This document shows, one piece after another, positions 1 through 7,418 of a stretch of 64,000 nt of DNA (its first letter is position 1; each line of letters starts with the position of its first letter). Location: assembly GCF_000255295.1 (NCBI RefSeq), contig NC_017030.1, positions 9,584,328 through 9,648,327 of the forward strand, read 5' to 3'. A program made the position numbers and the translations under genes. The notes beneath the pieces were generated by a model. That model was not told where the DNA came from and did no database searches. It saw nothing but the letters and a program-made list of their open reading frames with translations. The DNA is from Corallococcus coralloides DSM 2259 (GTDB lineage: Bacteria > Myxococcota > Myxococcia > Myxococcales > Myxococcaceae).

Positions 1-747
1 GGCCTGGGTGACGCGGTGGGCCTGCTGGAAGGCGGCCATGTCGGCGGGGGGGACGGTGCCCTCGAAGAGGGTGTCGTGGAGGGCGGCCTTCGCCTCGGTG
101 GGGCTGGTGATGGCCATCACGCGGCCGTGGCGGATGACGGCGAAGCGAGGGCAGAGCATGGCCACGTCCTCCACGATGTGCGTGGACAGGAGCACCGTGC
201 GCTCATGGGCCACCTCCGCGAGCAGCCGGTAGAAGCGCTGGCGCTCCTCGGGGTCCAGGCCCGCGGTGGGCTCGTCCACGATGAGGAGCTTCGGGTCGCC
301 GGCCAGGGCCTGCGCGATGCCCAGCCGCTGCCGCATGCCGCCGGAGTACTCCTTCACCTTGCGCTTCGCCGCGAAGGTGAGGTTCACGCGCTCCAGCAGC
401 TGGGCGCACAGGGCCTTCATCCCTTGCGGCGCGCTGACGCCCTTGAGCTCCAGCAGGTAGCGCAGCATGTCCTGCCCGGAGAGGTACGGGTAGAAGCCGA
501 ACTCCTGCGGCAGGTAGCCCAGGTGCGGGCGCAGCGCCTCCGGGTGGCGCACGAGGTCCAGGCCGTCGAGCGTCACCTCGCCGGAGGTCGGCTCCAGCAG
601 GCCGGAGAGGATTTTCATCAGCGTGGACTTGCCCGCGCCATTGGGCCCGAGCAGCCCGAACATTCCCTTGGGGACATCCAGGTCCACGCCACGAAGGGCC
701 GTCACCGGGCCCGGATACACCTTCACCAGGTTGCGCAGGCTGAGCAT
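1..747 (-). CDS. ABC transporter ATP-binding protein (partial, cut by window edge)
   Basis: ATP-binding subunit of an ABC transporter, probably an ABC-2 type exporter; it would couple ATP hydrolysis to a membrane permease encoded outside the window. The 249 visible codons hold a Walker A motif GPNGAGKST near residue 34, the signature YSGGMRQRLGIAQA near residue 115, and a Walker B plus D-loop LLIVDEPTAGLD followed by the H-loop STH. The ATG at 747 opens MLSLRNLVKVYPGPVTAL, a normal start for the family. The C-terminus and the partner permease lie to the left of the window. The substrate cannot be told from sequence. Confidence 0.93.
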   Translation of the reverse strand, partial: MLSLRNLVKVYPGPVTALRGVDLDVPKGMFGLLGPNGAGKSTLMKILSGLLEPTSGEVTLDGLDLVRHPEALRPHLGYLPQEFGFYPYLSGQDMLRYLLELKGVSAPQGMKALCAQLLERVNLTFAAKRKVKEYSGGMRQRLGIAQALAGDPKLLIVDEPTAGLDPEERQRFYRLLAEVAHERTVLLSTHIVEDVAMLCPRFAVIRHGRVMAITSPTEAKAALHDTLFEGTVPPADMAAFQQAHRVTQA

Positions 748-855
748 GTGGCCCGTTCTACGCCGAAGCCGGGGTCTCCATTTCCAGCTTCATGCACGAA
801 AGGGCACACCGCGCGTCCAGGAGCGCACTCGCGCGCTGTGTTAGACAGCCAGGGC

Positions 856-1383
856 ATGAACCTTCGACCCGTCTGTCTTTCCCTCGTCGTGAGCGCCTTC
901 GCCATCCAGGGCTGTGCGGGTTCGACCTATCTCCACGGCAAGGCCCTGGAGCAGAACCAGTACCGGGGCTACGGCGAGTACCAGCCCGAGCGCGACCGCG
1001 AGGTGCTCACCCAGGCGGCGGCGGTGAAGGACGCGGCGTCGGTCATCTTCCTGCAGGAGACGTTGCCGGAGGGCATCGAGATGACCTCCCACGTGCTCCA
1101 GGTGAAGGACGGGTATTCGCACCAGTTGCTGGGCAAGCTGGCCTTCAGCCGGGGGCGGGTGGACTCCAAGCAGGACCTCATCGCGCACGTGAGGAAGGTG
1201 GCGCTGGCGGCGGGAGGCGACGCGGCCGTCGGCCTCTTCCTGCTCACGCCGGCCAGCGACTACACGCAGGCGCAGGCGGTGGAGGCGGTCATCCTCAAGC
1301 TGGACCCGCGCGTGCGCACGAAGCTGCGTCCGGACGAGGCGACGGTGAAAGGCTCGTCGGCACCGGGCCTCGAACAGCTCTGA
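856..1383 (+). CDS. putative lipoprotein of unknown function
   Basis: 175-residue predicted lipoprotein. The N-terminus (MNLRPVCLSLVVSAFAIQGC) is a signal peptide ending in a lipobox with Cys about 20 residues in, so it is probably anchored in the envelope. The mature part has no motif I recognise; it is mixed alpha/beta in look, with a QETLPEGIEM segment. The ATG at 856 was chosen because the signal peptide begins there, although the frame is open far upstream. It is divergent from the ABC ATPase, with about 110 bp between them. Its 3' end overlaps the end of the convergent GntR reading frame by 89 bp. Confidence 0.75.
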   Translation: MNLRPVCLSLVVSAFAIQGCAGSTYLHGKALEQNQYRGYGEYQPERDREVLTQAAAVKDAASVIFLQETLPEGIEMTSHVLQVKDGYSHQLLGKLAFSRGRVDSKQDLIAHVRKVALAAGGDAAVGLFLLTPASDYTQAQAVEAVILKLDPRVRTKLRPDEATVKGSSAPGLEQL

Positions 1384-2629
1384 GCAGGTCGCCTGGAGCG
1401 CGGAAACCCGAGGCGGGCTGTCCCAGGAAATGCGCCACGGACCACCAGAGACAAGCCACCCACCGTTTCAGGCGGCCGTGAATCGCTCCACCCTCCTCGC
1501 GCTCCGCCACGCCGGTGCGTCCATGGGCGCGGGTGGGTGAGGGTTCGGATTGAACGCCACCCTCCGGAGGCGAAGCGTCCCAACCTGTCCGACAGTCGGA
1601 CAAGTTGCCCAAGGCCGCTCCCAACAAGTCCGTCCCGATGTCGGGCTCCGCGACAGGGACCTCCCCATGAAAGCAGGGAGCAATCCCAAGCCCCTGGATA
1701 TCCCCAGCGGCGGACGCGACGCCGCCGAGTTCTCGCTCCTCGTCCGGGGGCTGTGCCTCCAGCGCCTTCTCCTGCCCGATGACTTGCGTGGGTTCGCCGA
1801 GACGGCACTCCTGCACGCAAGGCCGTGCCTCCAGCGCATCATCCCGCGCGGTGGCTGACACAGGGGTGCCGAGAAGGTCCTCCTGGGAGCATGGGGCCTC
1901 GGAGGACACGGGCTTCACGGGGACGGGAGCGAAGGCATTCAGCACGCGCTCATCGCAAGCCTTCAGCAGCGCCGGCAGCTCGTGCTGAAGCGCCCGCACG
2001 TCGCGCTCGTGAAGAATCGCCATCACGCGGAAGGCCCACTCGCGCAGCGCCTCACCGCCCAGGAGCGGCAGCAACGGAGCGGCGCCTCCGAGGAATGCCC
2101 GCTGCAGGGACTGAACGAGGAGCACATGCCCGGGACGCGCCGCCACCCGCGCAGCCTGCCGCAGCAACTCGAACTCCACCTGGGCGCAGGTGGCCCCCGG
2201 CTCCCAGCGCGCCGCGTCCTGGAGCTGGAAGCACGTGCTCCCCAGCCGGTCCAGGTCGAGGTCCGAGGCCTTCACGCAGCAATCCGTCAGCAACTCCACC
2301 AGCACCTGCCGCTTGAGGCTGAAGTAGCCCTCCAGAAGCCACCGGGCCTTCGGGGAGCACGCGTCATGCAGCGCCAGGCCCAGGTTCTCCAGCGTCAGCG
2401 ACTCATCCAGCGCCACCGCGCGCGTCTTGCGTCCGGAGCGCTGCACCACCAGCCCCCGCGCGGCCAGTCGTCGGAGCGCCTCGCGAATGGTGCCCCGGCA
2501 CACTTCATAGCGACGCGCCAGCTTCGCTTCCGAGCCGAACTGCCCGCTCGGGTGCAGCCGCCCCAGCGCGATATCGCGCTCGATTTGCGCCTCCACATAG
2601 GCCACGAGTCCGTCCCGTCCCATCCCCAT
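1295..2629 (-). CDS. GntR family transcriptional regulator with long C-terminal extension
   Basis: DNA-binding regulator. A GntR winged helix occupies about residues 5-75 (QFGSEAKLARRYEVCRGTIR then EALRRLAARGLVVQ), followed by an all-helical FadR-like ligand domain to about residue 260. The ATG at 2629 follows GAGGAGG by a few bases; an ATG two codons later is also possible. From about residue 260 to 444 the protein is a low-complexity Pro/Glu/Ala tail unlike the family, which is normally about 230-260 residues. That tail reads through one copy of the TGTCCGAC palindrome (1586-1602) and overlaps the 3' end of the convergent lipoprotein gene. The tail may be a readthrough extension after loss of the original stop. 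The effector is unknown. Confidence 0.75.
   Translation of the reverse strand: MGMGRDGLVAYVEAQIERDIALGRLHPSGQFGSEAKLARRYEVCRGTIREALRRLAARGLVVQRSGRKTRAVALDESLTLENLGLALHDACSPKARWLLEGYFSLKRQVLVELLTDCCVKASDLDLDRLGSTCFQLQDAARWEPGATCAQVEFELLRQAARVAARPGHVLLVQSLQRAFLGGAAPLLPLLGGEALREWAFRVMAILHERDVRALQHELPALLKACDERVLNAFAPVPVKPVSSEAPCSQEDLLGTPVSATARDDALEARPCVQECRLGEPTQVIGQEKALEAQPPDEERELGGVASAAGDIQGLGIAPCFHGEVPVAEPDIGTDLLGAALGNLSDCRTGWDASPPEGGVQSEPSPTRAHGRTGVAEREEGGAIHGRLKRWVACLWWSVAHFLGQPASGFRAPGDLLRAVRGPVPTSLSPSPRPDAASCARAGPA
1582..1606. repeat. TGTCCGAC palindromic repeat, copy 1 (inside GntR ORF)
   Basis: Core TGTCCGACAGTCGGACA at 1586-1602, with arms of 7 bp around a 3-base centre, extended by AAC and GTT outside one mismatch. 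The centre is CAG, so this copy is inverted relative to the other four in the window. It lies within the GntR reading frame, where it is translated as LSDCRTG on the minus strand. Confidence 0.85.
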
Positions 2630-3303
2630 TCCCCTCCTCGTTCCAGCATCGCCATCCAACCACAGGGGTCTGACATGGACGTGCGGGCACCCCATTCTCA
2701 TTGCCAACCAGGGGAGCGCCCTTCCGGGCGCGGGCGGCGAAAAACCTGTCCGACTGTCGGACAGGTTTTTGAGCTGCGCGCCCGGCAGGGGCTCTCTCCG
2801 TGGATCCACCTTGCAGTCCGCGCATGCGCGACAACATCACGGCCCACCGTGGAACTCTGGCAAGGGCGCGACCTCGGCCTCATGTGGCTTGGACTTGTCT
2901 GACTGTCGGACAGGCTTTTCAGCTGCGCGCCCGGTACGGGCCCTCTCCGTGGATCCACCTTGCAGTCGCGCATGCACGACAACATCACGGCTCACCGTGG
3001 AACTCTGGCAGGGGCGTGAGCGGTGCTTCATGTGGCCTGAGCCTGTCCGACTGTCGGACAGTTTTTTGAGCTGCGTGCCCGGCGGGCGGCACTGCCTGGT
3101 GGCCCCGCTTTTCGGCTGCTCAATGCCTGCCGTCTCGGTCCATTGCGAAGCTCGTACGGTGCGCGTCCTCGCGACGAACATCCGGCCTTGGGTGGGGTTG
3201 AAACACTTCTGGTGACCTGACTCGTGCCGCGAGTCTCCGCGTCCGTCGGGCAGGTCCATGGCACCGGACCCGTTTGAGGAGCGCGCCCGGGGCTGCGAGA
3301 CTC
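2630..3303. other. intergenic region between GntR and acyltransferase genes
   Basis: 674 bp with no convincing gene. It contains three copies of the TGTCCGAC palindrome and two nearly complete units of a ~148-bp tandem repeat, described separately. Several open frames cross it, but they are created by the GC-rich repeat and carry repeat-derived peptides such as LSDSRTG and CPTVGQ, so they are not called. Both flanking genes (GntR leftward, acyltransferase rightward) must be transcribed from here. Confidence 0.7.
2740..3060. repeat. ~148-bp tandem repeat carrying TGTCCGAC palindromes (copies 2-4)
   Basis: Palindrome cores lie at 2747-2763, 2896-2912 and 3044-3060; their centres are 149 and 148 bp apart. 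The spacers are near-identical: both contain a GCTGCGCGCCCGG stretch, TCTCCGTGGATCCACCTTGC, and ACCGTGGAACTCTGGCA. The third unit is truncated shortly after its palindrome. The first palindrome (2740-2770) has perfect 14-bp arms beginning AAAAACC and ending GGTTTTT around a CTG loop, so it resembles a bidirectional intrinsic terminator. Confidence 0.88.
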
Positions 3304-4482
3304 ATGGCCCTCATGGTTTCTTCCCTGCCGCCACTGCATGCACTCACCGGGCTGCGGTTCCTCGCGACCGCGCATGTCGTCGCCTACCACGTGTATCACC
3401 TGGTCTTCACCGGCACGGAGGCGCAGCAGGGGCTGCATGGGCTGCTCGACAGCGGGTACGTGAGCCTCAGCTTCTTCTTCGTCCTGTCGGGCTTCATCCT
3501 TGGCTACAACTACCTGGAGCGGCCGCCGGACTCGTACGCGGCCCGCAAGGCGTTCTGGGTGGCCCGCTTCGCGCGCGTCTATCCCGTCTATGCGTTGGGC
3601 CTGGCGCTCGACGCGCCCGCCTACCTCAAGGGGCTGCGCGACACGTGGGCGGTGGACCCATCGAGAGGACTGCAGCACGCGGAGGCGCTGGTGGTCACGC
3701 CGCTGCTGCTCCAGAGCTGGACGCCATGGACCGCGATGGCGTGGAACGGCTCGGGCTGGTCGCTGGCCGTGGAGGCGTTCTTCTACGCGGCCTTCCCCTT
3801 CCTGGCCGGAAGGCTGGGCCTGCTGGGGCCGAAGGCGCTCGTGGTGGGCGCGGCGGTGACGTACGGCGCCTCGATGGTGTTCCCGGCACTCTACATGGTG
3901 GTGGATCCGGACCACACCGGAGGCACCGCATCCGCGTACCACTCCGGCCCATGGATGCTGGCGCTGCGCTTCAACCCGCTGGCGCGGCTGCCGGAGTTCA
4001 TCCTGGGCATCCTCGCGGCGCGCTTCTTCCTGCTGCGGGAGCAGCGCTCGCGTCCGGTGATGCTGGCGGTGGTGTGCGTGGGAGCCATCGCGGCGCTCGC
4101 GGGGAGCACGGCGCTGCCCTTCCCGCTGTTGCACAACGGGCTGCTGGCGCCGGTGTTCGCGGCGCTGTTCATCCTGCTGTCGCGGAGCCAGGGAGCCGTG
4201 GCGCGGGTGCTGGCCTCACGGCCGCTGCTGCTTCTGGGTGAGGCGAGCTATGCGCTCTTCCTCCTGCACATGCCGGTGCTGTTCGCCTGGAAGTCCGTGC
4301 TCAAGCGGCTGGGTGAATCGCCCATGTCCGCCTGGGCGGTGGCGGCGTTCGTCGTGGGCTCGGTGGGGTTGAGCGTGCTCACGCATGTGCGCGTGGAGAA
4401 GCCGGCCCGGGCATGGATCCGCGACCGGTGGACGCGGCGAGGCACGGAGCAGCCCGCGGTGGGCCTCCAGCCCCGGGCGTGA
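3304..4482 (+). CDS. acyltransferase 3 family membrane protein
   Basis: Predicted integral-membrane O-acyltransferase of about 392 residues. Proteins of this family transfer acyl groups to sugars or other polar acceptors at the cytoplasmic membrane. The N-terminus has the family signature HALTGLRFLATAHVVAYH (catalytic His) and then SLSFFFVLSGFILGY with RKAFWVARFARVYPVY. About ten hydrophobic segments follow, ending in LLLLGEASYALFLLHMPV and VEKPARAWIRDRW. The ATG at 3304 is the first in frame after the upstream TTG; an ATG at 3313 is an alternative, and no strong ribosome binding site separates them. Specificity is unknown. Confidence 0.88.
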   Translation: MALMVSSLPPLHALTGLRFLATAHVVAYHVYHLVFTGTEAQQGLHGLLDSGYVSLSFFFVLSGFILGYNYLERPPDSYAARKAFWVARFARVYPVYALGLALDAPAYLKGLRDTWAVDPSRGLQHAEALVVTPLLLQSWTPWTAMAWNGSGWSLAVEAFFYAAFPFLAGRLGLLGPKALVVGAAVTYGASMVFPALYMVVDPDHTGGTASAYHSGPWMLALRFNPLARLPEFILGILAARFFLLREQRSRPVMLAVVCVGAIAALAGSTALPFPLLHNGLLAPVFAALFILLSRSQGAVARVLASRPLLLLGEASYALFLLHMPVLFAWKSVLKRLGESPMSAWAVAAFVVGSVGLSVLTHVRVEKPARAWIRDRWTRRGTEQPAVGLQPRA

Positions 4483-4486
4483 GGTC

Positions 4487-6064
4487 CTATGCGCTCTTCG
4501 CCTGGGACCGGCGGCGTGTGCCTCGCTTCACGGGCCCCAGCTGCGCGAGTACCCGGCCGATCTCCACCAACTCCACCGGCTTGACCAGGTGCAGGTCGAA
4601 GCCCGCCTCCTCGCTGCGGGCCCGGTCCTCCGGCGTCCCATAGCCCGTGAGCGCGATGAGGTGCGCGTCCGACGCCACGCGTCCGCGCAGCTCCTGCGCC
4701 ACCTGATAGCCGTCCAGGCCCGGCAGGCCGATGTCCAGGATGATGACGTCGTAGGTGCCAGGGATCGCCATGGCGAGCGCCTCCGGGCCGTCCGAGGCGA
4801 CCGCGACGGTATGGCCCCACAGCTGGAGCATCTCGCGCAGGCCCTCGCGCGCGTCGGGGTTGTCGTCGACCAGGAGGATGCGCCACTCGCCCCGGCGGGA
4901 CTCGATGCGCTCCACGATGGCCTCGGGCCTCGCGTCGTCCGCGAGCAGCGGCAGCGTGATGGTGAAGGTGCTGCCCTGCCCCGGCCCCTCGCTGAAGACC
5001 TCGACCTGGCCACCGTGTTCGGTCACGAGGTGGCGCACCAGCGTCAGGCCAATGCCCAGTCCGCCCCGGCTGCGCGCGAGGCCCGCGTCCAGCTGCGCGA
5101 AGAGCTCGAAGATGTGCTCCTGGTCCTCCGGCCGCAGGCCGATGCCGGTGTCCTGCACGGAGACGCGCACGCGGGAGTCCTCGGCCACGTGGGCGCCCAC
5201 GGTGATGATGCCGCCCTCGGGTGAGTACTTGGCGGCGTTGTCGAGCAGGTTGGTGAAGACCTGCTCCAGCCGCGTCCGGTCGCCGTCCACCCAGCAGGGC
5301 TCGGTGGGGAAGGCTTCCCGCAGGATGAGCCCGCGCTCCTCCATCACGGGCCGCGCGGCGGCGAGCGAGTGCTGCAACACGGTGTTGAGGTCCAGCCGGC
5401 CGCGGCGCAGGGCGTACTTGCCGCGCGTGATGCGGCTGACGTCGAGCAGGTCGTCCACCAGGTGGCGCAGGTGGCTCACCTGCCGCTCGATGATGTCGCG
5501 GCGGCGCGCGTCGGCTTCGGACAGGCCGTTCGAGTCCTTCTGTCCGAGCATCTGCACCGCGACGGAGATGGCGGCCAGCGGGTTGCGCAGCTCGTGGGCG
5601 AGCATGGCGAGGAATTCGTCCTTCTTGCGGTCGGCCTCCTCCAGGCGGGCGGCGTTCGCCAGGGCCTCGCGCTCCACGCGCCGCAGGCGCAGGACGCTGT
5701 TGACGGTGGCGATGAGCTCTTCGGGGTCGAACGGCTGGGTGAGGTACACGTCCGCGCCAGCGCGCAGGCCCGCGACCTTCTTCTCCGCGGTGATGAAGGT
5801 GGCGGAGGTGTGGATGATGGCGATCTCGCGGGTGCGGGGGTCCTCCTTCAGGCGCCGGCACACGTCGTAGCCGCTCATGTCGGGAAGCTTCACGTCGAGC
5901 ACGATGACGTCGGGGCGCGAATCGAAGGCGACCCGCAGGGCCTCCCCCCCGGTGACCGCCTCCAGCATGTGGTAGCCCGCCTGGCGCAGCGAGAAGGTCC
6001 CCAGATAGAGGCTCGCGGGCGTGTCGTTGACGTGGAGGACGGTGGCGTTGGCGGTAGCGAGCAC
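4487..6064 (-). CDS. hybrid response regulator / histidine kinase (REC-HisKA-HATPase-REC)
   Basis: Soluble hybrid sensor kinase of about 525 residues. In order: an N-terminal receiver domain (residues 5-120, phosphoacceptor Asp in VIVLDVKLPD), HisKA with the H-box MLAHELRNPLAAI (His157), a HATPase with NLLDNAAKYSP, DTGIGL and GGLGIGLTLV, and a C-terminal receiver (WRILLVDDNPDARE, Asp in VIILDIGLPGLDGY). The first receiver has ND where most have an acidic DD pair. No ATG precedes the receiver closely; GTG at 6064 gives VLATANATVLHVND and fits best, and an ATG at 6166 is the alternative. No cognate partner is adjacent. Confidence 0.88.
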   Translation of the reverse strand: MLATANATVLHVNDTPASLYLGTFSLRQAGYHMLEAVTGGEALRVAFDSRPDVIVLDVKLPDMSGYDVCRRLKEDPRTREIAIIHTSATFITAEKKVAGLRAGADVYLTQPFDPEELIATVNSVLRLRRVEREALANAARLEEADRKKDEFLAMLAHELRNPLAAISVAVQMLGQKDSNGLSEADARRRDIIERQVSHLRHLVDDLLDVSRITRGKYALRRGRLDLNTVLQHSLAAARPVMEERGLILREAFPTEPCWVDGDRTRLEQVFTNLLDNAAKYSPEGGIITVGAHVAEDSRVRVSVQDTGIGLRPEDQEHIFELFAQLDAGLARSRGGLGIGLTLVRHLVTEHGGQVEVFSEGPGQGSTFTITLPLLADDARPEAIVERIESRRGEWRILLVDDNPDAREGLREMLQLWGHTVAVASDGPEALAMAIPGTYDVIILDIGLPGLDGYQVAQELRGRVASDAHLIALTGYGTPEDRARSEEAGFDLHLVKPVELVEIGRVLAQLGPVKRGTRRRSQAKSA

Positions 6065-6245
6065 GGGCGACGTTCCCAGGGAGGAGCCAACCCGATTTCT
6101 ACCGCGCGCCACGAACGCAAGCGATCCGGGATCACTCCGCGCCCCTCCCGCTCGCGCGCCGCGCATCCCGGGAGGACTGGGAGTGTTGGGGCCGCGACAG
6201 CTCGCGTGAACCCCGGCACTCCCGCCCTCCCGTTGATTCACTGCA

Positions 6246-6611
6246 TCAAGGCTCCGTCCACACCGCCAGCTCGTTGCCCGTGGGGTCGGCGAAGTGGAAG
6301 CGCTTGCCGCCGGGGAAGGAGAACGTGTCCTTCACGATGCGCCCTCCGGCCTCGCGCACCTTCGCCAGCGTCGCGTCCAGGTCCTTCGAATACAGCACCA
6401 GCAACGCGCCCCCCTTCGACGGCTCCCGCTCCTTGTCGAAGCCCCCGTTCAGCCGCCCGTCCATGAAGCTCGTGTAGTCCGGGCCGTAGTCCTCGAACCT
6501 CCAGCCGAACACGGCGCCGTAGAAGCGCTTCGCCTCCGCGATGTCCTTCGCGGGAAGCTCGATGTAGTCGATGCGGTGGTGCTGCTCGGCCTGCTGCGGT
6601 GCGGTGGACAT
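6246..6611 (-). CDS. VOC family protein (glyoxalase/bleomycin-resistance fold)
   Basis: 121-residue single-domain vicinal-oxygen-chelate protein. It begins RIDYIELPAKDIAEAKRFY and ends FADPTGNELAVW, the family's beta-alpha-beta signatures with the usual terminal metal-ligand Glu region. Length is normal for the family. It sits 33 bp downstream of the AraC regulator on the same strand, so co-transcription is likely. The substrate is unknown; small-molecule binding or detoxification is typical of such proteins. Confidence 0.9.
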   Translation of the reverse strand: MSTAPQQAEQHHRIDYIELPAKDIAEAKRFYGAVFGWRFEDYGPDYTSFMDGRLNGGFDKEREPSKGGALLVLYSKDLDATLAKVREAGGRIVKDTFSFPGGKRFHFADPTGNELAVWTEP

Positions 6612-6644
6612 GGTGTGCCTCCTCGAAGTGGGAACACCCCCACC

Positions 6645-7418
6645 TTAGGCACCCGCCGCCTCCGGCGATTGGACGAATCCGACCTCCGCCTGCTCGCGCA
6701 CGTACGCCCCCGGCGTCAGCCCCGTCAGCGCCCGGAATTCCCGCACCTGGTGCGCCTGGTCGTAGTACCCCGCCGCCAGCGCCCACTCCGCGCCCTCCAG
6801 CTCCCGCGACAGCTCCACCGCGTGCTGCAACCTCGCGATGCGGCACAGCACCTTCGGCGACAGTCCCACCGCCGCATGGAACCGCCGCTCCACCTGCCGT
6901 GCCCCCACCCCCATCACCTCCTCCAGCGAACGCACCGGCACCTGCCCCTTCGCCCCCAGGATGAGGTCCACCGCGTGCCGCACCCCCACGTCCCCCTCCT
7001 GCCCGGGCAGCCGGCCCAGCAGCAGCCGCTCCAGCAGGGCGAAGCGCGCCGCCGTCCCCTCCACCGCGCCCAGCCGCTCCCGCCACTCGCGCGCCTCACG
7101 CGGCCAGAGGTCCCCCAGCGCCACCTTCGCGTCCGTCAGCTCCAGCAAGGGCAGCCGCAGGAAGGGCTGCGCGCCCCCGGGCCGGAAGCGCACCGCGACG
7201 AAGGACGCATGCGTGGACAACGGCACCACCTCCGCCGCCCGCATCGCCCCCACCACGTGCAGCCCCACCCCGTCCGTCAGGTCCACCAGGATGTCCAGGC
7301 ACCCATCCGGCAGCACCCGGTGCCCCCCCACCGGCGCCGCGCCTGACAGCTCCAGCGCCCAGTAGCACTGGATGTACGGCGCCAGCGCCGCGCAGGGGCT
7401 CGCCTCCACGTAGCGCAT
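6645..7418 (-). CDS. AraC family transcriptional regulator
   Basis: 257-residue regulator with an N-terminal sensing domain (DUF6597-like; PYIQCYWALEL then VLPDGCLDILVDL) and a C-terminal AraC double helix-turn-helix (VGARQVERRFHAAVGLSPKV and YYDQAHQVREFRALTGLTPG). The ATG at 7418 overlaps the TGA of the upstream kinase gene by one base (TGATG), so translation is probably coupled to it. The same frame stays open upstream, but only across the kinase coding region. Confidence 0.9.
   Translation of the reverse strand: MRYVEASPCAALAPYIQCYWALELSGAAPVGGHRVLPDGCLDILVDLTDGVGLHVVGAMRAAEVVPLSTHASFVAVRFRPGGAQPFLRLPLLELTDAKVALGDLWPREAREWRERLGAVEGTAARFALLERLLLGRLPGQEGDVGVRHAVDLILGAKGQVPVRSLEEVMGVGARQVERRFHAAVGLSPKVLCRIARLQHAVELSRELEGAEWALAAGYYDQAHQVREFRALTGLTPGAYVREQAEVGFVQSPEAAGA

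Noticed and set aside
2698-3259. Open reading frames across the intergenic repeat (peptides with LSDSRTG or CPTVGQ)
   Set aside because: They follow the repeat period, exist on both strands in several frames and lack ribosome sites; they are by-products of a GC-rich palindrome.
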